Of a stretch of DNA of 44,893 nucleotides, positions 33,887 through 41,941 are shown piece after piece. The position numbers and the translations under genes are program-made. The stretch's first letter is position 1; every line of letters starts with the position of its first letter. The stretch comes from Thermoleophilaceae bacterium (GTDB lineage: Bacteria; Actinomycetota; Thermoleophilia; Solirubrobacterales; JACPNS01), in assembly GCA_016463365.1 (NCBI GenBank), contig JAEMRJ010000006.1:1-44893 (forward strand), read 5' to 3'. The notes beneath the pieces were generated by a model. The model ran no database searches and had not been told where the DNA came from. It worked only from the letters and a program-made list of their open reading frames with translations.

Positions 33887-35758
33887 TCATCCGGACGCGG
33901 TACATGTGCATGGTGGAAGCGTCTGCCGCAGGCGGATGATCTTCCAGGACGCCGCTGCGGGCGAGAGGAAGTGCGGCGGGGACTGCGACTTGAATGTGTA
34001 GTCGTAGACGTAGTTCTTGTAGTAGCCGGAGTCACCGTCTCCGACCATTCCACGAAAGCGCTGAGCCAGCGCACCGGTCAGGTTGATCGTTCCGACGACG
34101 ACTCCACAACCTGCGCCGTCGACCGTGAACGAGTGCTGGAGGGCCAGAATCGCGGCCTGGACGACCGTGATCGGCGTCGTGCCCTGGCCGACCGTGTCGC
34201 GCTTACATGCCCCGTCGACTCCGTAGTTGTAGTCGGTGCTCGTCTTCATGTAGTGGCGGATGCGTACGTACTGGTTTGCGATCAGTCCGAGGACTGCCAC
34301 TGGTGACGTCCCGCGCTGGATGTTGCCGACCACGCTGATGTCCGCCTCCGACCCGATTGTCAGAGACTTGTTGTATGTGCCGCTTACTTCAGCCAGTGCA
34401 CAACCGACCGCCAGGCCCGGGTACTTCGCGTCGATGTTCGCCTGACAGCCCGTGACGCCGTTGTTGGCGACGTAGATGACGCCGGATGTCGGGAACGGAT
34501 AGGTCGTCGCCGCTCCGCTGTTGACCAGCGCATTTGTGACTGTGAACGTGTTGTTGGAGTTGAGCACGATCCGCGTCGTCCCGAGAAATGTGTACCCCTG
34601 CGAGTCCGGGTCGCCGCTGTACGGGTCGGCATAGAGCTTCAAGTCGTCGTTCTGCTCTGGAAGGTCGAGATACTTCGCCGCCGGACCAGTGACGAGCGTG
34701 GTGCCCGTGTTCAGGCGTACGTTCGTCGAGGTGCAGTCGCTGGGCGGCGCACTGGTCGTGCCTGAGAGCGTGACGTTGTTGCGTCGGAATGGGCAGTAGC
34801 CCCGGCCGGCCCAGGCCTTTCCGTTGTCGTAGACCTCGATGCGGTCGCCCTTGTTCGCGTTGCCGAACAACACTCCAGTGCTTCCGAATGACTCAAGCAA
34901 AGCACTGTCGTTGGTGTGGAACGGGCCCTTGATCTGGTCGCCGTCGGCAAACTGGAGCTCTCCGCAACTGGTGTAGCGCCAGCGCCCGGGCAAGTTCTCG
35001 GCGCTCGACGGGAGCAGCGTCGAGTAGCCGGGATTGTCCTGGTAGTAGGCATCGCAGCGCTCAGGGTTGGCGATCGGCTGCAGCGCAGGGTCGATGCCTT
35101 CGTGGTCGGTGAAGTAGCCGTAGTCAAGGAAGCCGTTGCGTCGGAACTCGGCAACCACGGTGACCCGCTTCCAGTTGGCCTGGCGCCAGGTCTCGATTGC
35201 CGTCCCCGTGAGGTTTGCCGGGACCAGCGGTCCGGCGCGTCCGGTCACGGCGATGCGAAACGTTCCCGACGTGGGGTCGATCATGCGGTCTTCAGCCGTG
35301 GCGCTCGGCTTGCAGCTGCCGGAGGTCGGCTGTAGGTCGATCGTGTACTGCGTGTTGAACCCGCGGTCGGTCGCCGTGCCGGCGGTCGCCCACGGCAACC
35401 AGCGGCGCGTCGAGTGGCCGCTGGCACCGAAATCGTTGTCGTTCAGTGCCGTCTGGCCCAGGCCGTCGCCGGTGATCCCGGTGGGACGGTCGCAGGTCTT
35501 CCAGTGGCCGGAGTTCTCGGCCAGGTTCTGGACGTAGTCCGAGACGCCGCTCTGCGCGCGCTGGTAGGCGACGCGGCTCCACTTGTCCTTGTCGCTGAAG
35601 TTGATGTCGCTGTTGGCGGTCGCCCAGGCGGCCAGCGACAGCAACGTGCCGACCATCAACGCCATGCTCGCCGAAATCATCGAAAAGCCGTCCTCGCGAT
35701 GCCCGAGCCGCGAAATCAGACTCGAGAGGCGCTTGTCGGTTCTGTGCAGTGTGTTCAT
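33887..35758 (-). CDS. pilX: Large PilX-like pilus protein
   Basis: A 623-residue protein whose N-terminus (REDGFSMISASMALMVGTLLSLAAWAT) resembles a PilX-type prepilin: a Gly followed by a hydrophobic helix, but without the Glu at position 5 of the mature protein. The large extracellular part has many Cys, Tyr and Asp residues and repeat-like strands; the end contains QSPPHFLSP. PilX proteins are minor pilins that help start and prime the pilus, but they are usually about 200 residues, so most of this protein is extra. ATG 35758 has GGGAG 5 bases upstream. It lies 15 bases after pilW. Confidence 0.78.
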   Translation of the reverse strand: MNTLHRTDKRLSSLISRLGHREDGFSMISASMALMVGTLLSLAAWATANSDINFSDKDKWSRVAYQRAQSGVSDYVQNLAENSGHWKTCDRPTGITGDGLGQTALNDNDFGASGHSTRRWLPWATAGTATDRGFNTQYTIDLQPTSGSCKPSATAEDRMIDPTSGTFRIAVTGRAGPLVPANLTGTAIETWRQANWKRVTVVAEFRRNGFLDYGYFTDHEGIDPALQPIANPERCDAYYQDNPGYSTLLPSSAENLPGRWRYTSCGELQFADGDQIKGPFHTNDSALLESFGSTGVLFGNANKGDRIEVYDNGKAWAGRGYCPFRRNNVTLSGTTSAPPSDCTSTNVRLNTGTTLVTGPAAKYLDLPEQNDDLKLYADPYSGDPDSQGYTFLGTTRIVLNSNNTFTVTNALVNSGAATTYPFPTSGVIYVANNGVTGCQANIDAKYPGLAVGCALAEVSGTYNKSLTIGSEADISVVGNIQRGTSPVAVLGLIANQYVRIRHYMKTSTDYNYGVDGACKRDTVGQGTTPITVVQAAILALQHSFTVDGAGCGVVVGTINLTGALAQRFRGMVGDGDSGYYKNYVYDYTFKSQSPPHFLSPAAASWKIIRLRQTLPPCTCTASG

Positions 35759-35773
35759 CTGAGCTCCCGTTCG

Positions 35774-36631
35774 CTATCCGCAGATGCTCGGGTTGGTTCG
35801 CAGGTATGTGTCGGAGCTGAACGAGGCGGTGCGCACGTCGTTTGTGGAGGTGTTCTGTTTTCCGCTGTCGTTCTTGCTCTCGGCGAGGATCTTGAAATTC
35901 ACACGGATGCGACCGATGTTGCCGAGCTGCGCAGTTGGCACGACTCCGGAAACACCGGTGATCGCCACGTCACTGCTGTCGTAGTACTGGAAGAACGGAA
36001 CCCTCGAGAGTGCAGTCGTGCCGGTGATCTCGCTGGTCACGCCCTCGACGATCCTGCGCGAAACGGTCGGATTGACCTGGGCGGCGCCAGCAGTCGTGCC
36101 CATCACGTCCAGCGCGTTGGCGCCGGTCAGCGGCGACAGGTCGTAGCGGAAAGGAACCGACGTGTTGGTCGGCAGACGGTGACCGTCGACGAAGTAGCCG
36201 CTGCGGTAGGCGCCCAGGCGCGAAGTCGCTGATGTCGAGCCGTCGTTGAAGTAGAGGAAGCGTAGGTACGGGATGAACCCGACGCTGCTCGTGCTGCTGG
36301 TCGCGCCGCGGTTGACATCGGCGAAGAAGATCACCTTGTCCGGACCGGCGAACACGAAACTGTCGGCAGCCCCGGTGTAGACGGTCGTACCGTTGACGGC
36401 GTACTCGCCGGAGTAGAGGCATACCTGCGAACCGAGGCGCTGGTCGATCTGCGCCGAAAGTATGCGCCCCTGCGAAAGTGCGTTGACGCGGTCGGAGACC
36501 CGCTGCGAGCCGTTGAAAGAAATGACAACAAGCATGATCGCTGCAGAGATCACAACGCCGCCGATCAGCTCTGCGGTGAGCAGCTCCACGAGGGTCATGC
36601 CGCTCTCGTCCTTCAGCCTCTTCTTCCCCAT
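35774..36631 (-). CDS. pilW: PilW-like minor prepilin
   Basis: A 285-residue prepilin. The leader MGKKRLKDESG is cut before MTLVELLTAELIGGVVIS, a type III prepilin motif with Glu at +5. The helix is followed by a Ser/Thr-rich extracellular domain with a single early Cys and a C-terminal Cys (SICG). PilW-type proteins join the priming complex at the pilus tip. ATG 36631 is chosen, since the upstream frame is arginine-rich and overlaps pilV. It lies only 4 bases after the pilV stop. Confidence 0.85.
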   Translation of the reverse strand: MGKKRLKDESGMTLVELLTAELIGGVVISAAIMLVVISFNGSQRVSDRVNALSQGRILSAQIDQRLGSQVCLYSGEYAVNGTTVYTGAADSFVFAGPDKVIFFADVNRGATSSTSSVGFIPYLRFLYFNDGSTSATSRLGAYRSGYFVDGHRLPTNTSVPFRYDLSPLTGANALDVMGTTAGAAQVNPTVSRRIVEGVTSEITGTTALSRVPFFQYYDSSDVAITGVSGVVPTAQLGNIGRIRVNFKILAESKNDSGKQNTSTNDVRTASFSSDTYLRTNPSICG

Positions 36632-36635
36632 GACG

Positions 36636-38354
36636 CTAGACCGCGCAGTTCGTGGTCGAGCCGTAGCTGTCCAGGGTTGGCGTGGACTGGGAAGTGGTGG
36701 GCCAGGACGCCGCAAAGGCCGCGTTCACGAAGGTCCGGTAACCAAGATCGATGTCAGTCGAGCTGAAGTAGACGGTGCCGCTGACCGTTGTCGGGGTCTG
36801 AAGTGTGTTGGAGAAGCTGGTGGTGCGCCGGGTCGCCTTCCACGGGAAGGTCACGCAGACGTCGTAACGACCGACGGGCAGCGACTCGGCGTCGGGTGCG
36901 AGCCTCACACCACTCGCGTTCACAGTGCCCAGCGTCTGCCAGGTGTTCACGAGATTGGTGGACGGCCTGCACCGCGCGGTCGCGGTCGATCCGTCGGTGT
37001 CGGATTTGAGCTTGACGCGTACGGTGGCGGGTGAGTTGAATGCAAGGCCGTAGTAGTACGTCCTGCTTCCGAAGGTCGGACTCGGCGGTCCTGTCACGCC
37101 GCTCAGGCTCAGCGTCGTACGAATCTGTGAAAGCCAGAGCGAATGCGCATAGCCGGTGCTGCCCGGGAGCCAGGCGGAGTCGCTGGCGTTGGCCGGCAGC
37201 GGCAACTGATAGTTGGATCCGTCGGTCACCCCGATGTTCGGGTTGTTGATGTCGCAGGGTCCTGCCCACGTCGCGTAGCCGGCCGCATTGGCGAACATCG
37301 AGGTCGGGAGACTCGCTGCCGACGGCGTGTTCACGTGCGGCATGAAAGAGAGCCCCGACGGGACATGTGAGTAGTCGGTCGTGGGCGAGGCCTTGATCTG
37401 GTCGGTCGCACCGACCCAGCTGCCGAAGAAGGGGTTCGTGTTGCCGTTGGCGGTACGGACCTCGTAGTTTGCGTTGGTGCCCGTGCTTGTGTAGAACCGC
37501 GTCGTAACCGGGACCGGCAGGTCGATTCGGACCTCGCGCGAGAGCGCGCCGCGGTCGGGCATCACCACCGGTAGCGACACCTTGTTGATCGAACTCGAGT
37601 TCGTCATGTAGATGTCCTGCTTGGAGGTGACAGGGACCTTCACCACATACGTGTTCCGGACAAGGCCGGTGAAGAGCACGCAACCGGTGGTTGTGTTGAT
37701 CGCCTCGGTGCGGAGTGGAGTGGTGTTGCCGGCGATGTAAAGCTCGATGTTGCTGGTGATGCCGGCTACGCCGTTGTTGCGATTGAGCACGTAGACGCGC
37801 AACGTTCCGGTGTCAGCCTGCACGCCGCCGCCCTCAGGAGAGAAATACGTGTCGAGCGAAGCCGGTGATGAGAGGTAGGACGACGAACTCCCGGACGCGC
37901 TGTTGAGCTGCCCGGCGTAGGTCACCTTCACGCGGATGTAGATGTAGCGCGCGGCACCTCCGCCCGACGAGTAAGCGACTTCGCAGGCATCCTGGCGGTC
38001 ACTACCCAGCCCGGTCACGTAGTAGGCACTGCGTTCGACCGTGTAGGTGGTGCCCTTGTAGACGACCGTCTTCGTGGTGTTGTCGTAGGTGTTGATCAGT
38101 CCGTTGATGTCCTGACCGGCCTTGCTGCGAAGGAAGTTGATCTCATTCTGGGCGACAACCAGAGCCTGGGTCTTTTTCGCGTTGCTTGCGACGCTCGCGG
38201 TGCTTCCGTTGAACGCCATCGTCGTCCCGACGAAGGCCAGAACGACCACGACCGAGGACGCAAGCGCGTCGACCAGCGCCCAACCTCGCTCATCCCTGAG
38301 CCGTCGGCGAAGCACGCCGAAGAATGAATGCGATCCATGCATCTCTGGAAACAT
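36636..38354 (-). CDS. pilV: Oversized PilV-like prepilin
   Basis: A 572-residue protein with the N-terminus RDERGWALVDALASSVVVVLAFVGTTMAF: a prepilin-like Gly cut site and hydrophobic helix, but with Trp at +1 and Asp at +5 in place of Phe/Met and Glu. The first 150 residues after it look like PilV; the remaining 400 are Ser/Thr/Asn-rich beta-strand sequence with paired Cys, suggesting an adhesive or pseudopilin-tip domain. The ATG at 38354 lies inside a predicted -10 element, so ATG 38342 (start MHGSHSFF) may be the true start (568 residues). First gene of pilV-pilW-pilX. Confidence 0.8.
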   Translation of the reverse strand: MFPEMHGSHSFFGVLRRRLRDERGWALVDALASSVVVVLAFVGTTMAFNGSTASVASNAKKTQALVVAQNEINFLRSKAGQDINGLINTYDNTTKTVVYKGTTYTVERSAYYVTGLGSDRQDACEVAYSSGGGAARYIYIRVKVTYAGQLNSASGSSSSYLSSPASLDTYFSPEGGGVQADTGTLRVYVLNRNNGVAGITSNIELYIAGNTTPLRTEAINTTTGCVLFTGLVRNTYVVKVPVTSKQDIYMTNSSSINKVSLPVVMPDRGALSREVRIDLPVPVTTRFYTSTGTNANYEVRTANGNTNPFFGSWVGATDQIKASPTTDYSHVPSGLSFMPHVNTPSAASLPTSMFANAAGYATWAGPCDINNPNIGVTDGSNYQLPLPANASDSAWLPGSTGYAHSLWLSQIRTTLSLSGVTGPPSPTFGSRTYYYGLAFNSPATVRVKLKSDTDGSTATARCRPSTNLVNTWQTLGTVNASGVRLAPDAESLPVGRYDVCVTFPWKATRRTTSFSNTLQTPTTVSGTVYFSSTDIDLGYRTFVNAAFAASWPTTSQSTPTLDSYGSTTNCAV

Positions 38355-38378
38355 CGGTCAGCAGCGGGGATCGCTTGA
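38351..38378 (-). promoter_or_regulatory. Weak WhiG-like promoter overlapping the pilV start
   Basis: Minus strand TCAA (38378-38375), 16 bases, ACCGATGT (38358-38351). Eight of 12 positions match TAAA/GCCGATAA, and the spacing equals the other three pilus sites. The predicted start is near the ATG at 38342, which would give a nearly leaderless mRNA. Confidence 0.4.
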
Positions 38379-38470
38379 ATTGCGAAACCCGCCGAGTCAC
38401 TCAGAAGTCCAAAATATGGACGAACCCTAAAGTGGCCCCCATAGGGTCGCCAACCCAGCTACCTGGACAA
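38355..38470 (-). other. Gap between pilD and pilV
   Basis: A 116-base gap. On the minus strand it contains ACCCTA/TAGGGT arms around a G-rich loop (about 38425-38450), a possible short terminator of pilD, and then the weak promoter of pilV. No ORF was recognised. Confidence 0.4.
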
Positions 38471-39256
38471 TCATTCAGGGCTGGCGAATGTGTCCAGATA
38501 CCACTGCACGACATCCTCGCCCCAGAAAAGTCCGAAAACACCGCCGAGCGCCATGAACGGGGCGAACGGCAGGGCGGTTTTGCGGCCGGCGGCGACCCCG
38601 CGGGTCGCCATCACGCCAAGCCCGACGACCGTTCCGAGAAAAAACGCCATCAACATCGACGGCGCGATCGCGCGCCCGAGATAGAGGCCCATCACGCCGG
38701 CGAGTTTCACATCGCCCATACCCATCCCCCGGGGGTATGCCAACGCGACCAGAAACATCAACGTGAACGCGATCACAGCAGACAAGGTCCAGGTCAACCA
38801 GTCGTCGGGGTACGCCAATGCCTGGGCAACCACGCCGAAGAGTAGGGACACAAAGAGCACCTTGTTGGGCACGATGCGCTTGTCGATGTCGGAGTTGGCG
38901 ACGATCACCAGCGTCGAAACCAGAAGCAGAGCCGGGATCAACTCGACGTGCCAGCCGAACTTTGCTCCGCAGGCCGCGAACAGCACAGCGGTGATCAGTT
39001 CAAAAGCCGGATAGCGCCAAGAGATCTGCGCACCGCAGCTGCGGCACTTTCCGCGCAGCAGGAGCCAACCGATCACCGGCAGGTTGTCACGCGCCGAGAT
39101 CTGCGCGTCGCAGCTCGGGCAGTGTGATCGCGCCGGACTCCACGGCGTCTGGTCCCGCGGGAGGCGGTAGGCGACGACGTTGAAGAAGCTGCCGAGCGGC
39201 AGCCCGATCAGGAAAAGCGCGATCGCGACCAGAAGGTTTTCAGGGTTGCTCGACAT
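38471..39256 (-). CDS. pilD: Prepilin peptidase/N-methyltransferase PilD
   Basis: A 261-residue polytopic aspartic protease that cuts leader peptides from prepilins and methylates the new N-terminus. The N-terminal LGSFFNVVAYRLPRDQTPWSPARSHCPSC starts the cytoplasmic zinc loop, with CPSC and CRSC pairs. The two catalytic Asp are in NSDIDKRIVPN (motif xxD) and GMGDVKLAG (GxGD). Seven or eight membrane segments are visible. It serves all five prepilin-like genes around it. Its start lies about 60 bases after the second pilin gene; no strong promoter was seen, so it is probably transcribed with pilA2. Confidence 0.94.
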   Translation of the reverse strand: MSSNPENLLVAIALFLIGLPLGSFFNVVAYRLPRDQTPWSPARSHCPSCDAQISARDNLPVIGWLLLRGKCRSCGAQISWRYPAFELITAVLFAACGAKFGWHVELIPALLLVSTLVIVANSDIDKRIVPNKVLFVSLLFGVVAQALAYPDDWLTWTLSAVIAFTLMFLVALAYPRGMGMGDVKLAGVMGLYLGRAIAPSMLMAFFLGTVVGLGVMATRGVAAGRKTALPFAPFMALGGVFGLFWGEDVVQWYLDTFASPE

Positions 39257-39319
39257 AGATCAGGAAGTTCGCCGCTGGCGGCGCCTTTCCTACGGCGGTG
39301 GCGCCCGATTGCAGCCCTG

Positions 39320-39799
39320 TCACCAGGTGCCGGTGGATTTGCAGCCGCCCGTGTTGGCAACGGTGCATGTGCGCACTATCCCGGTGCCGGTCTCGGCCAT
39401 GCTGAAGCGATTTCCCGCCTCAGAGTCGTAGGAGATGCAGTAGGTGGCTCGCGTCGGGGCAACTGCGTCGCACACGCCTGCTGAGCTGTTGAGGCTTCCG
39501 ACCTGCGCCGTCGACGCCGGACCACACTGGCCGTTCTGGATCGTTGCATCGATCGCTGTGAGCGAAGAGAGCGGCGCGCCCAGGAAGCTCCCGGTCTCTG
39601 CCTGATAGCTCATGATCGCAGTCTGCATGTTCTTTGCCATTGACTTGGCGCAGGCGTCCTGGCCTTTCGATCGCTGGCCAAGAAACGCAGGCAACGCGAT
39701 CGCGGCGAGGATGCCGATGATCAGGATCACAACGAGAAGCTCGACCAGCGTGAAGCCGTCTGAGTTCTTGAGATTGCGAGCGCGACTGCAGAACATCAT
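39320..39799 (-). CDS. pilA: Type IV major-type prepilin, second copy
   Basis: A 159-residue prepilin. The leader (MMFCSRARNLKNSDG) precedes FTLVELLVVILIIGILAAIALP, with Glu at +5. The remaining body is very like the first copy at its N-terminal part (RSKGQDACAKSMAKNMQTA) but diverges after about residue 75. The C-terminus ends TGTW with several Cys. ATG 39799 or 39796 is likely, because the frame upstream has a long arginine-rich stretch beginning at a GTG at 39850. It may be a variant or minor pilin, separated from pilA1 by a terminator. Confidence 0.88.
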   Translation of the reverse strand: MMFCSRARNLKNSDGFTLVELLVVILIIGILAAIALPAFLGQRSKGQDACAKSMAKNMQTAIMSYQAETGSFLGAPLSSLTAIDATIQNGQCGPASTAQVGSLNSSAGVCDAVAPTRATYCISYDSEAGNRFSMAETGTGIVRTCTVANTGGCKSTGTW

Positions 39800-39877
39800 G
39801 CTCTTGCTGTCGGCATCGCGGGCTGCTGATGCAACCCTAGGTTCCACCACCCATGGACTTATGGACTAGACGGGTGA

Positions 39878-39892
39878 TTCTCAATCTGAGAA
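39878..39892. other. Small hairpin after pilA1
   Basis: TTCTCA (39878-39883) and TGAGAA (39887-39892) around 3 bases, just beyond the main pilA1 terminator. It could be a second stop signal or an RNA-stability element. Confidence 0.3.
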
Positions 39893-39895
39893 CGC

Positions 39896-39927
39896 AAAGG
39901 GTCGGAGCGCCCGCGCCCCGACCCTTT
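39896..39927. terminator. Hairpin terminator after pilA1
   Basis: AAAGGGTCGG (39896-39905) pairs perfectly with CCGACCCTTT (39918-39927), and the GC-rich loop can pair further (GCGC/GCGC). The A/T ends and position between the two pilin genes suggest a partial terminator, which would let pilA1 be expressed more than the genes after it. No long T-run follows on the minus strand, so it could also act as a stabilising 3' hairpin. Confidence 0.62.
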
Positions 39928-39949
39928 GAAACGTCATCACCTGTCCGTG

Positions 39950-40444
39950 CTACCAGGTGCCGTTACCGCCGACCGTGCCGTTGCATCCACCGGCATTGCT
40001 GGCCGCCGGAATGCTGCAGGCTCGTGACACTGCGCCGCCGCTCTCAGCGATCGAGAACGTGTTGGAGCTCATCGACGCGGACGAAACGCAGAACTGCGTT
40101 GCGGACGCGGTGCCGGTGCAGGCTCCACCGGACGCGGTTGCTCCGACGCCCAACGGTGCGCAGCTGCCACCAGAAGTCGAACCGGTGATCGAAGACTCGA
40201 TCGTCGAGAGGTTCGCGACGGTGATGCCGACGTACGTGTTGTTGTCGGTCTGGTAGGTCTTGGCAGCCGTCTGCATCTGCTTTGCCATTGACTTGGCACA
40301 TGCGTCCTGGCCCTTGTAGCGCTGGTTCAGGAATGACGGAATGGCGATCGCGGCAAGGATGCCGATGATCAGGATGACCACGAGGAGTTCGATGAGGGTG
40401 AAGCCCTCTTCGCTCTCAGCGCGGTTGCGGATTTTTTCAAACAT
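39950..40444 (-). CDS. pilA: Type IV major prepilin, first copy
   Basis: A 164-residue prepilin and the likely main fibre subunit. The 14-residue leader MFEKIRNRAESEEG is followed by FTLIELLVVILIIGILAAIAIPSF, with Glu at +5 and a long hydrophobic helix. The globular part is small, Ser/Thr/Ala-rich with Cys pairs (CAPLG...ACTG and FCVSS...ACSI...GGCNG) likely to form disulfides, ending NGTW. A strong ribosome site AGAGGAG precedes ATG 40444, as expected for a highly expressed gene. Its promoter, with a WhiG-like -35/-10, lies about 100 bases upstream, and a hairpin follows the gene. Confidence 0.94.
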   Translation of the reverse strand: MFEKIRNRAESEEGFTLIELLVVILIIGILAAIAIPSFLNQRYKGQDACAKSMAKQMQTAAKTYQTDNNTYVGITVANLSTIESSITGSTSGGSCAPLGVGATASGGACTGTASATQFCVSSASMSSNTFSIAESGGAVSRACSIPAASNAGGCNGTVGGNGTW

Positions 40445-40494
40445 TTCTTGCTCCTCTTACGAAATTTGCCCGGATGTTTCTGTTTCGGAAGATC

Positions 40495-40510
40495 GAGCGA
40501 AATGTCGCTC
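40495..40510 (-). other. Hairpin in the pilA1 leader
   Basis: GAGCGA and TCGCTC around 4 bases sit in the predicted 5' untranslated region of pilA1, about 50 bases before the ATG. It may stabilise the mRNA. Confidence 0.3.
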
Positions 40511-40542
40511 ACCGATCCCAGGCTGCTGTCCTGTCCCGTGAG

Positions 40543-40570
40543 TTATCGAACTGTCAGCCCGGATACTTGA
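40543..40570 (-). promoter_or_regulatory. WhiG-like promoter of pilA1
   Basis: Minus strand TCAA (40570-40567), 16 bases, TTCGATAA (40550-40543). Nine of 12 positions match TAAA-N-GCCGATAA, and the N16 spacing is identical to the pilM site. Predicted transcription start is near 40536, leaving a leader of about 90 bases before the pilA1 ATG. Confidence 0.5.
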
Positions 40571-40585
40571 CCTAGGTTCTTGACC
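40566..40585 (-). repeat. Direct repeat GGTCAAG upstream of pilA1
   Basis: GGTCAAG occurs twice on the minus strand (40585-40579 and 40572-40566), starts 13 bases apart. The downstream copy supplies the -35-like TCAA of the pilA1 promoter. The pair may bind a regulator. Confidence 0.35.
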
Positions 40586-40676
40586 GGATGGACAAATGAA
40601 CGATGTCTTGCTACCTAAGGGTCCGAGCAGCGTGATACGCACCGATCGGATCAGCCAAGAAATCGCTATTTTGCAG

Positions 40677-40692
40677 GGATTCTTCGGAATCC
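40677..40692 (-). other. CGAA-loop hairpin just after pilC
   Basis: GGATTC and GAATCC pair around a 4-base loop (CGAA on the minus strand), about 17 bases after the pilC stop. No T-run follows. It probably marks the 3' end of the pilT-pilC message. The rest of the 264-base gap 40445-40708 holds the pilA1 promoter and leader, and no ORF was supported. Confidence 0.4.
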
Positions 40693-40708
40693 TTGCGATC
40701 AGGTGGCG

Positions 40709-41923
40709 CTACTGAACTTCGTCGTAGAGCTTGAACATCGGCATGTACATCGCGACAACGATGAAGCCGACGATGCCACCGACGAGGATGATCATCACCG
40801 GTTCGAGGATCGATGTCAGTGCCTTCACGGCGGCGTCGACCTCGTCTTCGTAGAAGTCTGCAACCTTGCTCAGCATCTGATCGAGCGCGCCGGTCTCTTC
40901 GCCGGAACTGATCATGTGTCCGACCATCGACGGAAAAACCGGTGAGGACTTCAGCGGCGCAGCAACGGAGCCGCCCGTTTCGACCGAGTGCTGGACGCCT
41001 TCCATTGCGAGCAGAATCTCGTTGTTGCCAGCAGTGCGGCCGGCAGTGTCGATGCACTGAAGGATCGGCACGCCGGCGGCGGTCAGCGACGCGAATGAGC
41101 GTGCCCAGCGGGCCAGGGCAACCTTGTGGATGATGTCGCCGATCTTGAACGGGACGCGCAGCAGAAACTTGTGCCACAGGCGGTGCCCCGACGGTGTTGC
41201 CTTCCACTTCTTGAAAGCGAACCAGATCGTCGGTGGAGCGAAGATCAGGATGTACCAGTACTTGTTGATCGTGTTGGAGAGCGTCACACAGACGCGGGTG
41301 ATCATCGGCAGTTCACTGCCGAGATCTTCAAAGATTCCCGAGAAAATCGGCACCAGGAACGTCAGCAGCGCGATCAACACGACGAACGCAAAAATCATGA
41401 TCACCGACGGGTACATCATCGCGCTCTTGACCTGGCGGCGCAGTGACTCGTCCTTTTCGAGCTGAGTGGCCACGCGTCGGAGCGTGTCCTCGAGGATTCC
41501 GCCCGCTTCACCTGCGCGGACCATCGCGACATAGAGCTCGTTGAATGTGTTGGGGTGACGGGCGAGCGCGTCACCGAGCGAAGAACCTGCCTCGATGTCT
41601 TCACGGACCGCTGCAATGTCTGCCTGGAGCACCTCATCGTCGGTCTGCTCTTCGAGGATGTACATCGCGCGAAGCAGCGACATGCCGGAGTCGATCATCG
41701 TCGAAAGCTGGCGCGTGAAGACGACCAGCGACTTCCCTTTGACCTTTTTGAAGCGACCGAAGAGGTCGCCGATGTCTGTGTTCTTCTGCTCGTCGATCTG
41801 AACGACGACGAGACCCTTGCCGCGAAGGTGTTCGGTTACGCCGAGCTTGCTCTCGGCTTCGATCTCACCCTCGATCGAACGCCCGATCGCCGGGTCAATT
41901 GCTTTGTATGCGTACGCGCCCAT
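40709..41923 (-). CDS. pilC: Type IV pilus inner-membrane platform protein PilC
   Basis: A 404-residue GspF-family membrane protein linking the motors to the pilin pool. Two T2SSF domains are clear: the first with FTRQLSTMIDSGMSLLRAMYIL and MVRAGEAGGILEDTL, the second with RWARSFASLTAAGVPILQCID and MISSGEETGALDQMLSKVADFYEDEVD. Three hydrophobic segments sit around 170-195, 220-240 and near the C-terminus (EPVMIILVGGIVGFIVVAMYMPMF). ATG 41923 is 18 bases after the pilT stop, so the two genes share a transcript. Confidence 0.95.
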   Translation of the reverse strand: MGAYAYKAIDPAIGRSIEGEIEAESKLGVTEHLRGKGLVVVQIDEQKNTDIGDLFGRFKKVKGKSLVVFTRQLSTMIDSGMSLLRAMYILEEQTDDEVLQADIAAVREDIEAGSSLGDALARHPNTFNELYVAMVRAGEAGGILEDTLRRVATQLEKDESLRRQVKSAMMYPSVIMIFAFVVLIALLTFLVPIFSGIFEDLGSELPMITRVCVTLSNTINKYWYILIFAPPTIWFAFKKWKATPSGHRLWHKFLLRVPFKIGDIIHKVALARWARSFASLTAAGVPILQCIDTAGRTAGNNEILLAMEGVQHSVETGGSVAAPLKSSPVFPSMVGHMISSGEETGALDQMLSKVADFYEDEVDAAVKALTSILEPVMIILVGGIVGFIVVAMYMPMFKLYDEVQ

Positions 41924-41941
41924 TCAGTTCAACCGATGCCC

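Noticed and set aside
39811..39839. WhiG-like promoter before pilA2
   Set aside because: A GCCGACAG sequence is present, but 16 bases upstream the minus strand reads TTGC, not TAAA-like, so the pair fails.
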